This document shows positions 1-9,415 of a DNA stretch of 64,000 bases, one piece after another. This DNA is from CAYLWN01 sp964387625 (GTDB taxonomy: Bacteria > Patescibacteriota > Microgenomatia > UBA10105). The notes beneath the pieces were generated by a model that saw nothing but the letters and a program-made list of their open reading frames with translations, was not told the DNA's origin and searched no databases. The DNA lies in the NCBI GenBank assembly GCA_964387625.1, contig CAYLWN010000004.1:1-64000 (forward strand), given 5' to 3'. The first letter of the stretch is position 1, and each line of letters starts with the position of its first letter. Position numbers and translations under genes: made by a program.

Positions 1-24
1 ATCAGGATGACAATATGAAAATGT

Positions 25-30
25 TATAAT
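25..30 (+). promoter_or_regulatory. -10 box giving a leaderless or near-leaderless start
   Basis: A perfect TATAAT ends seven bases before the first ATG. Transcription would start at or next to the start codon, leaving no room for a ribosome binding site. No convincing -35 box is seen in the few bases available. Confidence 0.5.
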
Positions 31-37
31 AAATTTT

Positions 38-958
38 ATGGATAAAGGAGATTTACCAAAACCACCAGAAAACACTCAATTTGTTGATGGATTTTTAACT
101 AATGCTTTTGTACAAGTAAAAAATCTACCTCCAAAAAATACCATTTGGAATGGAATTCATTCAAAGCCTTTTACAAAAATATGGAATTATTTAGACAAAC
201 AACTTCATCAAATTAGAACAGATCTATCAAGTGGAATATTAAAACCAATATTCGATATGGATCCACAAGATGATATCATTTATAAGACACTAGGAAATGA
301 TAATAAGAAACAAGTTGATGCCTTACAAGTTACAAAAAAGGAACTAATTAATATGTATATTCAAAGACAGATCTCTAATATTTCAAAACAAGTATTAACT
401 TCAGGAGTACTTGAAGTGCCTCAACAATATTATAGACAAAAAGGTCAAAGAATGTGTGAGACTGCAAATTTCTGTGCAATTTTTCATCAAATTACAGGAC
501 ATGCAATTTCTGAAGATGAAATTATTAAAGCAGCTAGTAAAGAAGATTTAGTTCATGAAGGAGAGTTTGGTCAATCAATTAAGGAAGATATTTTATATAA
601 CTTATTTCAAACGCCAGCTTTTAAAGATGCTTTTCTAGGAATTGACGTAGAATATGATAATTTCTTTGGTTTTGATTTTGATGATATTAAAAACTTAATT
701 GATCAAGTTAAACAAAATTCACCTAACGTGCAATTTTTTTGTACTACTTCTATTGAATCTGAGTTATTAGAAAATGGGTGGCACGATGTAATACTTTTAT
801 CTGCAGATGAAAATCAGGTCACTATTCATGATCCGTCAAAAAGATTTGGAAGTGCTTTTAGGCAAATACCTAAAGAAGATTTTATAAAAAGATGGGGTAA
901 AACTGCTTTATCAGGAAAATTAATTATCGTAAACAAACAGGAAAGAAATATTCATTAA
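38..958 (+). CDS. C39-like (papain-fold) cysteine peptidase domain protein, probably cytosolic
   Basis: 306 residues with no signal peptide or membrane segment. A candidate nucleophile cysteine lies in MCETANFC near residue 137, in the Q-x(n)-C-x3-C-A style of C39-like folds. A candidate catalytic histidine follows in GWHDVILLS near residue 248, and an Asp in IHDPSKRFG near 268. This Cys...His...Asp order and the strand pattern fit the Peptidase_C39_2-like group. The first ~130 residues match nothing I recognise. Substrate is unknown; processing or deubiquitinase-like roles would be guesses. The stop overlaps that of convergent folC by a few bases. Confidence 0.5.
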   Translation: MDKGDLPKPPENTQFVDGFLTNAFVQVKNLPPKNTIWNGIHSKPFTKIWNYLDKQLHQIRTDLSSGILKPIFDMDPQDDIIYKTLGNDNKKQVDALQVTKKELINMYIQRQISNISKQVLTSGVLEVPQQYYRQKGQRMCETANFCAIFHQITGHAISEDEIIKAASKEDLVHEGEFGQSIKEDILYNLFQTPAFKDAFLGIDVEYDNFFGFDFDDIKNLIDQVKQNSPNVQFFCTTSIESELLENGWHDVILLSADENQVTIHDPSKRFGSAFRQIPKEDFIKRWGKTALSGKLIIVNKQERNIH

Positions 959-2241
959 TCCAATTTCCTCGGAAACCAGAGGGAGCGGACTTCGCCTATC
1001 AAATATAACGAGCCAGTGATGAGGATGGGTAAATTGTATTTGCGGGCCAATATTTGGGCTAGTTTAACTGCTTTGTGAGAGTTAAATTCTACAGCAGCAG
1101 GAATATTATAAGTTACTTTGGCGAGAGTTTGTGGATTATTGCCCAATTTAAAATCACCATCAGTTGAGGTAAAAAATTTGGTAAAAATAAACTGTTTGGT
1201 TAGGGGGGATAAATACTTAATCATGGTTTTGTATTGTTTGCCTTTTTTGACAGCAATTACTATAATAAATTTTTGATTTGGATAAAGTTTTATTAACGAA
1301 GCCACTAAAGCTTTCATTTTTGCACTGTTATGTGCTCCGTCTAATATAGTTAAGGGATTATTTTGGATAATTTCTAATCGACCAGCAATAAAAGCATTTT
1401 GTGCAGCTTTCGAAAAAGCTTGATTTAATTTTGAATTTAAATTAGGAAAATATTTGTTAATAAATATTTTGGTAGCTTCCTGAGCCAAAGTAAAATTCAA
1501 TTTTTGAAAATGGCCGGGAAGCTTTGGTTGTATATTTGATATTAAAAAATCCCGATCAATTAATTTAAGTGGAACATGCAAACTTTGGCAATATGCAATT
1601 ATTATTTTGCGTAACTTTGGTTGCATAATTCCGGCAACTGCACCCGAAGACCCTTTTTTGATAATTTGCATTTTATCTTGGACAATTAATTTTGTAGTTC
1701 GTCCTAATAAATTAGTATGATCCAGAGAAATATTGGTAAGAATTGCTACAGATGGAGGAATGATATTGGTGGCGTCTAATTTACCACCTAATCCGACTTC
1801 AATTACTGCTACATCAATTTTTGACTTTGCAAAATATAAAAAAGTCATGGCAGTTAAAATTTCAAAATAGGTTGGTTGTCCATATTGTGTATTTTTCATT
1901 TGTTCAACAATTGAAGAAATTTGATTTAGCAATTTGATAAGTTCTGTATTTTTTATAGATTGATTATTGATTAACATTCTTTCAGTTAAAAGTTGTAAAT
2001 GCGGAGAAGTATGTAAACCCACTTTTAACCCCAATTCAATCAATATTTGTGATGCAAAAGTAGCAGTTGAACCTTTGCCTGAAGTTCCGGAAACATGGAT
2101 GACGGGATATTGATTTTGCGGATTACCTAACAGATTGCAGAAATATTTCATCCGCTCTAGCTGCATAGTTTTATGTTGGAATATTTTGTCAGGAATAAAA
2201 GTTTCCAAATAATCTCTGGCTTGTAAATATGTAGTGATCAT
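955..2241 (-). CDS. folC: Folylpolyglutamate synthase / dihydrofolate synthase
   Basis: A Mur-ligase-family ATP-dependent enzyme that adds glutamate to dihydropteroate or folates. The P-loop HVSGTSGKGSTATF lies near residues 49-62. The downstream motifs AVIEVGLGGKLDATN (about 143-157) and LTNISLDHTNLLG (about 168-180) are characteristic of FolC. The C-terminal domain carries LDGAHNSAKMKAL. The 428-residue length is normal. It follows the M23 peptidase gene by only six bases on the same strand, so the two are probably cotranscribed. Other folate genes are not in the window, so folate salvage rather than synthesis is possible. Confidence 0.9.
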   Translation of the reverse strand: MITTYLQARDYLETFIPDKIFQHKTMQLERMKYFCNLLGNPQNQYPVIHVSGTSGKGSTATFASQILIELGLKVGLHTSPHLQLLTERMLINNQSIKNTELIKLLNQISSIVEQMKNTQYGQPTYFEILTAMTFLYFAKSKIDVAVIEVGLGGKLDATNIIPPSVAILTNISLDHTNLLGRTTKLIVQDKMQIIKKGSSGAVAGIMQPKLRKIIIAYCQSLHVPLKLIDRDFLISNIQPKLPGHFQKLNFTLAQEATKIFINKYFPNLNSKLNQAFSKAAQNAFIAGRLEIIQNNPLTILDGAHNSAKMKALVASLIKLYPNQKFIIVIAVKKGKQYKTMIKYLSPLTKQFIFTKFFTSTDGDFKLGNNPQTLAKVTYNIPAAVEFNSHKAVKLAQILARKYNLPILITGSLYLIGEVRSLWFPRKLD

Positions 2242-2247
2242 TTCTGA

Positions 2248-2955
2248 TTATTTTACCTGATTTTCTGATGGGTTGAATGATGCGCTGGGGGATGATTGAG
2301 AAAGAATTCCATCAAGCTTGATGTCCTCTTTTTTCAAAGGTAAAACTTCGATGGGATTTAAGGGAATATTATTTTGATAAATTTCCAAATGCAAATGATT
2401 ACCGGTTGACCATCCGGTTGAACCAACATGACCAATTAATTCTCCCCGGGAAATTTTTCTTCCCGTGACAATTGAAATTTCACTTAAATGTGCATACAAA
2501 GATTTCATATTATGTGGATGTGAGATTAAAACATTTTTTCCATAACCAAAAATACTGTATCCGGCTGACTCAACCACACCTTCGTCAATTGCATAAACAG
2601 GTGCTCCTAAATTGGTGGTTAAATCAACTCCCGGATGCCAAAAAGAAAAAAATTGGGAAATTTTGAAATCTACTAAAGGAGTGACAAAAGTAGTTTTAGT
2701 ATCCACATCCTGGGAAATTTCTGTACTGTCTACCTTGGCTTCTACGTCAGCTAAGCTTAAAAGGTTTGTAGCTGCAGGAGAAACAATACCGTTAAAAACT
2801 ACTAAGCCCAACAAATTGATACCGATAAATCTCTTGATTTGACGGTTTTCAAATATTTTACTTGCCCAAAGACTTGCAACGTTGCGACCGTTTCGGAATT
2901 TGAAAAAGGGCAGATTATGAAATTTTTTCATGATGTTTTTTAACATAGGTACCAT
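2248..2955 (-). CDS. M23 (LytM/NlpD-type) peptidoglycan endopeptidase with N-terminal membrane anchor
   Basis: 235 residues. One hydrophobic segment (about 42-64, FIGINLLGLVVFNG...) would export or anchor it. The C-terminal M23 domain shows the zinc ligands: HPGVDL (about 108-113), then HLHLEIYQN near 187. A second His in SLYAHL completes the usual H-x(n)-D...H-x-H pattern. It should cut peptide cross-links in the wall. The start ATG lies directly after a hairpin with a T-run in the leader, discussed as a possible attenuator. Two later in-frame ATGs (2946, 2931) are also possible starts. Confidence 0.85.
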   Translation of the reverse strand: MVPMLKNIMKKFHNLPFFKFRNGRNVASLWASKIFENRQIKRFIGINLLGLVVFNGIVSPAATNLLSLADVEAKVDSTEISQDVDTKTTFVTPLVDFKISQFFSFWHPGVDLTTNLGAPVYAIDEGVVESAGYSIFGYGKNVLISHPHNMKSLYAHLSEISIVTGRKISRGELIGHVGSTGWSTGNHLHLEIYQNNIPLNPIEVLPLKKEDIKLDGILSQSSPSASFNPSENQVK

Positions 2956-2956
2956 T

Positions 2957-3021
2957 AAAAAATCCCCTAAAGGGGGATTTTGAATAAATCGTATCTATGT
3001 CAAGAACAGGGCTGTATTATA
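2957..3021 (-). promoter_or_regulatory. Promoter plus terminator-like hairpin in the leader of the M23 gene
   Basis: On the minus strand TATAAT (3021-3016) is preceded, at 17 bases, by a weak -35 (TTGCTC). About 35 bases after the expected start comes AAATCCCC...GGGGATTTTTT, a short GC hairpin with a T-tract. The coding sequence begins two bases later. The layout resembles an intrinsic terminator placed in a leader. Confidence 0.45.
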
Positions 3022-3160
3022 GCATAAAACACTACCTTGAGCAAATTGGGGGGTGGTGGGGGAAGCTGTAAAAATTGCCAGTAACAAAGATAATGGAAAA
3101 ATTGCTAAATATAGCCATTTGTGCTATAAATTAGTACTTACAAGGCAGCTTTTGATAAAT

Positions 3161-4060
3161 ATGCAAAAAATTATCTTGATTGTTTTAGGCTTAATTTTAG
3201 TAATTGGCGGAGGGGCATATTTATGGAAAACCCGTATAAACCGAGGTTTATCAGGTTTGCGCATTGAATCCATTCCTGAGTCTGAAGTCACTTTGGACGA
3301 TAAAGACTTGGGGAAGACCCCAATTGATTTAAAAGATTACAAACCCGGAGAATACACCATCAAGCTTTCTGCTGGTTCTTTAACTTGGGAAAATAAAATC
3401 AAACTTATACCCAATGTTGAGACATATATTAAAAGAGAATTGGGCGAAAGCGAACGTTCATCATCAGGAGTTATTTTAACTTTAGAAAAAAACTCCAGTA
3501 GCAAAACTGAACTGGCAATAGTCACTACGCCTGATGGTGCGACTGTTACATTGGACGGGGAAAATAAAGGTAATACTCCCTTAATGATTTCCGATAAACC
3601 TCCTGGAAATTATCAGTTACAAGTGTCAGCAACAGGTTATAAATCTCAATTGGTAAAAATTAAAATTTCCTCAGGTTATAAATTAAATGCTATGTTTGAG
3701 TTAGCCGTTGATGAGACATTGCCGCAAGCATCACCGTCACCGTCTTCTTCAACCAATCCTAAAACCAGTCCGCAAGCTACTCCTAAAACATCACCGACTG
3801 CATCTTCTTCTGCATCTCCAAAATTGAAATCCACACCGCCTCCAAAACCGTATATTCAGGTTTTAGAAACTCCGACGAATTATTTAAACGTTAGGAAAGA
3901 ACCGAATAAATCTGCAGAAATATTAACTAAAATTTATCCAACCGAATATTATCCATATTTGGATGAACAGGGCAGCGGAGAAGATATATGGTATAAGATT
4001 TCTTACGGTGACAGTCAAGAAGGTTGGGTGTCTGCACAATACGCCAAAAAATTCGAATAA
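3161..4060 (+). CDS. PEGA-domain envelope protein with C-terminal SH3-like domain
   Basis: 299 residues from the chosen ATG. The reading frame stays open upstream to a GTG at 3053, but only this ATG opens directly on a hydrophobic signal/anchor (MQKIILIVLGLILVIGGGAY). Two PEGA repeats follow (GLRIESIPESEVTLDDKDLG and a second around AIVTTPDGATVTLDGENKG). Then comes a Ser/Pro/Thr-rich linker and a bacterial SH3 domain (YLNVRKEPNKSAEILTKI ... GWVSAQYAKKF). Such proteins bind cell-wall or surface polysaccharide outside the membrane. It is convergent with the prenyltransferase gene. Confidence 0.8.
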   Translation: MQKIILIVLGLILVIGGGAYLWKTRINRGLSGLRIESIPESEVTLDDKDLGKTPIDLKDYKPGEYTIKLSAGSLTWENKIKLIPNVETYIKRELGESERSSSGVILTLEKNSSSKTELAIVTTPDGATVTLDGENKGNTPLMISDKPPGNYQLQVSATGYKSQLVKIKISSGYKLNAMFELAVDETLPQASPSPSSSTNPKTSPQATPKTSPTASSSASPKLKSTPPPKPYIQVLETPTNYLNVRKEPNKSAEILTKIYPTEYYPYLDEQGSGEDIWYKISYGDSQEGWVSAQYAKKFE

Positions 4061-4065
4061 AACTT

Positions 4066-5007
4066 TTAGCCCCCGATGACGTAGATAATCAATATGGTAA
4101 ACATTCCCCAAAGTATGATAGTAGTTAAAAGCGGTAGATCTGATGTAAGAATTTTTTCAGGGGATTCACCTTTACCTTCATAAATCAGCTGCATGTAACG
4201 CATAATTCCAAATAAGACTAAAGGAATAGTGGCCATTAACCATTTCCGGTCTGATGGAAAGGTATCAATTATAAAAGACCGATATAACCATTTTGATTGC
4301 GGAGGTCTTTCCAGAAATGAATAAAATGCATAAGTGATCCAAGTTGAATTTGCAAACATAGCAGTATAAGTATCTAACAATTTCTCAGAATAATTTAATA
4401 ATGTTGCCCTAGTTGTCGGCATTTGTGAGCCGCCCATATTTTGAATCAAAGTTAATTCTGCCCGACGTTTTCCAATAGCCAAAAATAAAGATAGTGAAAA
4501 GGCTGCCAGTGCTAACCATACAGAAATATGCCAGCCGGTGGCTGCTTCGCCGGCGTAAACACGTAAAAAATAACCCAAAGCAATGATCAAAATATCGACA
4601 ACTGCAAATTGTTTAAAAACCAAAGTATAGCCAAATGCGAGCATGGTAAACAAAGCACTAATAAGTAAAAAATTTGTATTGATTTGTGATGCTGCAAAAA
4701 GACTCACCAGCAACATGCTAAAAGATAAAATAATCGCAATTTGAGGTGAAATAATTCCTGATGCGATAGGCCGGAATTTTTTAAAAGGATGCTTACGGTC
4801 TTTTGGCGCATCCATAACATCATTAAACAAATAGTTGCTGGAAGAAATTGCGCATAAAATTACAAAAACTTTTAGACTGATTCCAAAAAGCAGGGGATTG
4901 AATAATTGTCCGGTAAACATAATGGGTGCAAAAACTGCCACATTTTTTAACCATTGCCGGGGTCGGACAGCTTTAAACAAAGTCCAAAATATATTTGATT
5001 TGATCAT
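4066..5007 (-). CDS. UbiA-family prenyltransferase, decaprenyl-phosphate phosphoribosyltransferase-like
   Basis: 313 residues with about eight membrane helices. The first UbiA aspartate motif is seen as NYLFNDVMDAPKDRKHP (about 59-75). The arrangement with RPRQWLKN at the N-terminus matches DPPR synthase (mycobacterial Rv3806c type), which transfers phosphoribose from PRPP to polyprenyl phosphate. It would act in the membrane as the first step toward decaprenyl-phospho-arabinose-type donors. It is six bases from the WecA/MraY-like gene on the same strand, which supports a joint role in envelope glycan synthesis. Exact lipid and sugar are inferred. Confidence 0.75.
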   Translation of the reverse strand: MIKSNIFWTLFKAVRPRQWLKNVAVFAPIMFTGQLFNPLLFGISLKVFVILCAISSSNYLFNDVMDAPKDRKHPFKKFRPIASGIISPQIAIILSFSMLLVSLFAASQINTNFLLISALFTMLAFGYTLVFKQFAVVDILIIALGYFLRVYAGEAATGWHISVWLALAAFSLSLFLAIGKRRAELTLIQNMGGSQMPTTRATLLNYSEKLLDTYTAMFANSTWITYAFYSFLERPPQSKWLYRSFIIDTFPSDRKWLMATIPLVLFGIMRYMQLIYEGKGESPEKILTSDLPLLTTIILWGMFTILIIYVIGG

Positions 5008-5013
5008 AGTTTT

Positions 5014-6084
5014 TTAAATTTCTTCAGCAAGACTGTCAGGTTTTTCAAAAATTTGTGCCAAACCCAAAATCAAACCTCCCAGTATTACGCCTATTCCTAT
5101 AAACACAAATATTTTTTGGTGACTATTAAGTGTCAGTGTTAATGTTCCGAGTATAGCCGAAACCATCCAATAAAACAACGCAATTCTTCTTTTTCCCCAA
5201 CCTAAATCTAGCAAACGGTGATGCAGGTGAGATCGGTCTGCTTTAAAAGGAGATTTTTTAGAAATTATCCGGCGGAACAATATATATGTAGCATCCATCA
5301 TGGGTATTGCTAAAATTATCAAAGCCGATCCGACCTTGCCTCCGGATAAAATAGCGATAATAGCCAGTAAAAAACCAGCTAATGCCTTACCTCCATATCC
5401 GGGCATTATTTTTTGCGGATAAAAATTCCAGGGCAAAAATCCTAAATATGCACCGGCTACCACAAAAGCTAAAGTAGCAACTGTGGTTTGTGATAAATCA
5501 TGAGCGGAAAATTTCCAACTCATAATGCCCAATATCAATGCTGTAATTACTACAAATCCCGGCATTTGACCGTCAACCCCCGAAGACCAGCCGACAATAT
5601 TCATAGTCCAGACAATCCAAATAATTGCAAACAAATCAGCCCATACCAATATTGAATGTTTTCCCAAAAATTCAAAACTAATCCTTAAAGTATCCAAGTG
5701 GATAATTCCGCCTAAAGGGTTAGTAATAAATGGAATACCGATACCGGAACCAACTACAATTGCCGCCACTAATATATTTGCACTAAACCTGAAATAAGGT
5801 GATAAATCTTTCCAGTCGTCCCATAAACCAAGAGCCACATTTAAAATAGCACCGATGATAATTCCTATAAGTGCTTTATTTACGGGTAGAAAAATAAGAA
5901 TGGGTATGATAATTCCTAAAAGTAAACTTAATCCACCGGCTCTAGGAATGCAGCCTTTATGAGTGTGAGCAGGATGAATTCTGACTTTGGGATTATCGAT
6001 TAAATTAAAACGGGTTGCCAATTTAATCACCAAAGGTACAGTTAAATAAGTTATTGCAAAAGCAATTATTAAAGCTAATAACAT
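5014..6084 (-). CDS. Polyprenyl-phosphate sugar-1-phosphate transferase (WecA/MraY family)
   Basis: 356 residues, about ten or eleven membrane helices. Family motifs are visible: NPKVRIHPAHTHKGCIPRAGG near 32-51, the NIVGWSSGVDGQMPG region near 162, and DRSHLHHRLLDLG near 284 (the His motif of WecA/TagO-type enzymes). It should move a HexNAc-1-phosphate from UDP-sugar to polyprenyl phosphate, starting a wall or surface polymer. The HIP/HLHH motif favours WecA/TagO over MraY. It clusters with the DPPR-synthase-like gene and glycosyltransferases. Confidence 0.85.
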   Translation of the reverse strand: MLLALIIAFAITYLTVPLVIKLATRFNLIDNPKVRIHPAHTHKGCIPRAGGLSLLLGIIIPILIFLPVNKALIGIIIGAILNVALGLWDDWKDLSPYFRFSANILVAAIVVGSGIGIPFITNPLGGIIHLDTLRISFEFLGKHSILVWADLFAIIWIVWTMNIVGWSSGVDGQMPGFVVITALILGIMSWKFSAHDLSQTTVATLAFVVAGAYLGFLPWNFYPQKIMPGYGGKALAGFLLAIIAILSGGKVGSALIILAIPMMDATYILFRRIISKKSPFKADRSHLHHRLLDLGWGKRRIALFYWMVSAILGTLTLTLNSHQKIFVFIGIGVILGGLILGLAQIFEKPDSLAEEI

Positions 6085-6088
6085 AAAT

Positions 6089-6463
6089 TTATATAATTAA
6101 TAGAATTATCCTAATTATTGCATAGACCGACATCAAAACTAAAACAGTTGCGGATATGGTCAATATTTGAGCATAAAGCCGGGAAACAGAGCGAATAAGT
6201 AAAATGCTAATTGATAGAAAACAATAGATTACTAAGGTTAATCCTAAAAATATTCCAAAACTGAAAGGATTGGTTAATTGTTCTTCTCCCCAAGGTAAAG
6301 AGTAAAATAACGGTAATTGAGGCGGCAGCTGTTTCCAGGTAAATATTAATAATAATAAAGTCAACCCAATGCTTATAAAACTTATGCGCGTTGACCAAAT
6401 AAACAGGGGATCTTGCCAGGATAGATTCATTTTAGTTTTTATATCAGTGAAATTTATAGCCAT
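6089..6463 (-). CDS. Small hypothetical membrane protein
   Basis: 124 residues with three predicted membrane helices (about WSTRISFISIGLTLLLLIF, FGIFLGLTLVIYCFLSISIL and ILTISATVLVLMSVYAIIRI). A farther upstream ATG at 6499 would overlap the glycosyltransferase gene by 32 bases. I chose the ATG at 6463, four bases after that gene's stop. No catalytic motif is seen. Its position between two envelope-glycan enzymes suggests a helper role, but this is only context. Confidence 0.6.
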   Translation of the reverse strand: MAINFTDIKTKMNLSWQDPLFIWSTRISFISIGLTLLLLIFTWKQLPPQLPLFYSLPWGEEQLTNPFSFGIFLGLTLVIYCFLSISILLIRSVSRLYAQILTISATVLVLMSVYAIIRIILLII

Positions 6464-6467
6464 ATTT

Positions 6468-7763
6468 TTAAAGCGTTGAAACAATTTTATATTCACCATC
6501 TTCCGAGATCACAAATGCTCTTTTGGGAAATTTCGGATAAGTTGATTCCCAAACAGATTGAGGCATACCGTCTGAGCCGACATATTTAGGAGGAGTAATG
6601 CCATAAGGATTATACAATCTCACAACTGCGGGGGATTTTGAATAATATAAACTTTCAAAAAAGACCAAAGGAGTTTGGGCATATATCAGGTCATTATTTT
6701 GGAGTAGAGGAGTAATTTGTTCAAAAGTAATTCTTATATTTACTTTGCGGTGAAAATCTGAAGCCAAGAAATTCAAAATAAAAGTGATAATCAATACTGA
6801 TGCAATAATGATATGTCTATATTTATTAGTTTTTAACGTAGCAAACCAAAGTGATACTAATAATATTTGTCCAACTGTAATAAAAATTAAATAGCGGTTG
6901 ACATAAATCGGTTTAAATAATGATATTCCCAAAACCAATGCCAGAGGTAAAAATACCCAACTTAAAATTAACCGAGAAACTGGTTTGTATTGGTTGGTTT
7001 TAAAAATAGAAATTGAAATAAGAATTAATCCTAAGGAAATTGCTGACATAATTATCCATAAGCCTCCAGGAGTACCTTCATATCCGGTATACAGATTACC
7101 CAATACAGAATTAAATAGATTGATATCCACTGGGAACATCCACATTGGTCCGCTTTGTTTGAATTGGGCAAGTAAAGTGGGTAACCAGGGTAAATAAAGC
7201 AAGCCCAATAAAATAAAATTTTTAACCATTGGTTTTACTTGTTTGGTAATATAAAAATAGGGGATTTGAGACACAGCAAATATTGCCATAAAAGGTTGGG
7301 TATACAAACCTAAAGTTGTAAATACAACATACCAAAACCAATTTTTAGTAAACAGAAAATAAACAGATGCGGTTGCAAAAAATGCAAATAGAGAATACAT
7401 ACGCAGTTCAAAAGCATAATAAATAAGCATTGGATTAAATGCTGCCAGCAAAAGTGTAATTAATGCCTGATTTTTATTGCGGAATATTTTTAGACTAAAT
7501 TTATAAATAAAAATTAATAAAAACAAAAAGAAAATTAATGATAATCCCCGTAAAATAATCTCGCTCCGGCCAAATAATTTCATCCAAAAATGCAAAATCA
7601 GGTAATAGAGTGGGGGATTAAAATCATGAGCAGTTCTGGCAATAACTTCTTTTACTCCATCTTGGGCAATCCAAACGGAAAACGCTTCATCACGCCATAA
7701 GCTTTGAGTCCAATAGAAGAGAGGTGTATGGCTTATCAGCCAATTAATCAAATTATTTAACAT
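6468..7763 (-). CDS. GT39/PMT-type polytopic membrane glycosyltransferase
   Basis: 431 residues, about ten hydrophobic helices. The early luminal-loop motif SLWRDEAFSVWIA (about 21-33) supplies the acidic residue pair typical of GT-C fold enzymes (PMT, ArnT). The later DFNPPLYYLILHFW (about 48-61) is also standard. It would transfer a sugar from a polyprenyl-phosphate donor to a target outside the membrane. This fits the neighbouring polyprenyl-linked steps. The acceptor (protein, lipid or polysaccharide) cannot be told from sequence. Confidence 0.75.
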   Translation of the reverse strand: MLNNLINWLISHTPLFYWTQSLWRDEAFSVWIAQDGVKEVIARTAHDFNPPLYYLILHFWMKLFGRSEIILRGLSLIFFLFLLIFIYKFSLKIFRNKNQALITLLLAAFNPMLIYYAFELRMYSLFAFFATASVYFLFTKNWFWYVVFTTLGLYTQPFMAIFAVSQIPYFYITKQVKPMVKNFILLGLLYLPWLPTLLAQFKQSGPMWMFPVDINLFNSVLGNLYTGYEGTPGGLWIIMSAISLGLILISISIFKTNQYKPVSRLILSWVFLPLALVLGISLFKPIYVNRYLIFITVGQILLVSLWFATLKTNKYRHIIIASVLIITFILNFLASDFHRKVNIRITFEQITPLLQNNDLIYAQTPLVFFESLYYSKSPAVVRLYNPYGITPPKYVGSDGMPQSVWESTYPKFPKRAFVISEDGEYKIVSTL

Positions 7764-7876
7764 ATAATAAATAAGCTGAATAATAGACTTTAATATTAAA
7801 TATCAAAAATCAAATATAAATAAGTTTTATTTAATATTTTATATGTATTTTTAATTTTTAATATATGATATTTGAT
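7764..7876 (-). repeat. AT-rich inverted arms of degenerate short units (R6-like)
   Basis: The intergenic DNA between the two glycosyltransferase genes is made of variants of ATCAAAAATCAAATAT followed by their reverse complement (ATATGATATTTGATTTATAT). The arms could form a long imperfect hairpin. Similar DNA lies near 22770-22830 and 30065-30110. Confidence 0.45.
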
Positions 7877-9364
7877 TTATATTTTCTCCGTTAGTCTATA
7901 TTCCAATCTTTTTCCCAACATCAGTCTTGTATGTGCATCAAGTCCGGGAAGCGCTGAAAGGAAAAAAGACACTAAAGGTAAAGCCAGCCATTGAATATAT
8001 AGTCCTGGCAAACGCCAAACTTTGAAATCCTTGGGTCTGGCGGGCTTTGTTCTTAAATCTAAAATTATCATAATCACTAAAAATATGATACATACGGTAA
8101 GAATGGCTGAAGATATTTGGGCTAAATTATGTCCCAATACAGTACGGGCAAAATTTTGGTTTACCAGAGGAGGAATAGCAGAACCCAATGTTAAAATAAA
8201 CCAGTTTGATGGCCAGAGGATATGATTTTCAAATAATTGCAATACCCGCATAGTTTTTGGCCAAAAGGGAATTTCCGGAGAAGTTAAATATTTTTTCAAA
8301 ACATACGGCACATCAGATACCCCCCATGCCCAACGTTTGTGTTGTTCATATTGATTGACCATAGTTTTCCAAAACGTGGTAGATTCAGCAGCATCAGCCA
8401 GTGTCGGAATATAAAGCGGCATAGTTTTGACTTTATTTCCCAAAGCAAAATAAGTTTTAAAAAATAAATGGTAATCTTCGGGAATCACATCAACTCCCCA
8501 AAAACCTACTTGTTTAACTGTATCAAGACATACAGAATATGTGGAAAAATTGATTAACCTATTGGTTTGAGGTAGGACTGACAAATTGAAAATACTCGAA
8601 ACTGTATTGACTACTCGGGATGGAAGCGGTATCCGCCAAATATTTGAATAAAATAAAATTGCAGATTGATAAAAATGAAAATATCTTTCGTTATCATTTA
8701 AAAAAGTATAAGTTAAGTAGGAATAATATTTAGGATGAAGTAATGCATCAGCATCACAAGAAGTAACCATCACATTTTTCAAATCGAAACCCAAATTTTC
8801 CAGTTGCCCAGATACCCATTTACCAGCCCAAGCCATATTTGAAGATTTTCCGGATACCTCACCATTTATTTTAGGGTGTTTAGTAACCCAAAAATATTTA
8901 AAAAATTTAGCATATTTTTGCATTAAAATATCTGTAGTTTCTTGAGCATGAGGATCAATACTTTCAGTAGCTATGACTATAATCAAATTTTGTAAAGGAA
9001 AATCTTGTTTTGTAAGATTGTTTAAAGTATCTGTCAAAACTGATAGTGGTTCTTTATATTCCGGAATAATCACTACTTGATAAATTTGTTGCCAGGTTTT
9101 GGGAAACTTTATTTTCAATTCATTCATCCAATCAATTTTGGCATGGGCCGACATGGTAACAAAAGCTTTGATACCGTTATAAGCAAGCAGAAAAGATTTA
9201 TAAAACCAATACACATCAAAGGTTAAAACAAAATATGCCACTAGTGCCGGATGCCAAAAAGATAACCACAAGGGCATAGTGATCAAACCCCAGGCAAATA
9301 GGGGAATGATAATTTCAAAAAAGCGTTGCGATTTGGTCGGATAACGTTCAATTAAATTTTTCAT
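7877..9364 (-). CDS. Membrane GT2-family glycosyltransferase
   Basis: 495 residues. Two helices near the N-terminus, a cytosolic GT-A domain, then several C-terminal helices. Catalytic features in order are IIPEYKEPL (about 98-106), the metal-binding TSCDADALL (about 202-210), PEDYHLFFK (about 300-308) and QHKRW (about 341-345), matching the D, DxD, D, Q(Q/R)xRW pattern of processive synthases. The motif set is like that of cellulose- or hyaluronan-synthase-type enzymes, but the product is unknown. It closes the envelope-glycan cluster on this strand. Confidence 0.75.
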   Translation of the reverse strand: MKNLIERYPTKSQRFFEIIIPLFAWGLITMPLWLSFWHPALVAYFVLTFDVYWFYKSFLLAYNGIKAFVTMSAHAKIDWMNELKIKFPKTWQQIYQVVIIPEYKEPLSVLTDTLNNLTKQDFPLQNLIIVIATESIDPHAQETTDILMQKYAKFFKYFWVTKHPKINGEVSGKSSNMAWAGKWVSGQLENLGFDLKNVMVTSCDADALLHPKYYSYLTYTFLNDNERYFHFYQSAILFYSNIWRIPLPSRVVNTVSSIFNLSVLPQTNRLINFSTYSVCLDTVKQVGFWGVDVIPEDYHLFFKTYFALGNKVKTMPLYIPTLADAAESTTFWKTMVNQYEQHKRWAWGVSDVPYVLKKYLTSPEIPFWPKTMRVLQLFENHILWPSNWFILTLGSAIPPLVNQNFARTVLGHNLAQISSAILTVCIIFLVIMIILDLRTKPARPKDFKVWRLPGLYIQWLALPLVSFFLSALPGLDAHTRLMLGKRLEYRLTEKI

Positions 9365-9415
9365 AAGAATTGGGGAAAGAATAGCTCAATTTTAGCACAA
9401 AAACAGCAAGATAAT

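Noticed and set aside
3053..3160. GTG start of the PEGA protein at 3053
   Set aside because: It would add a polar segment before the signal helix and lies next to the divergent promoter; ATG at 3161 gives a normal signal sequence.
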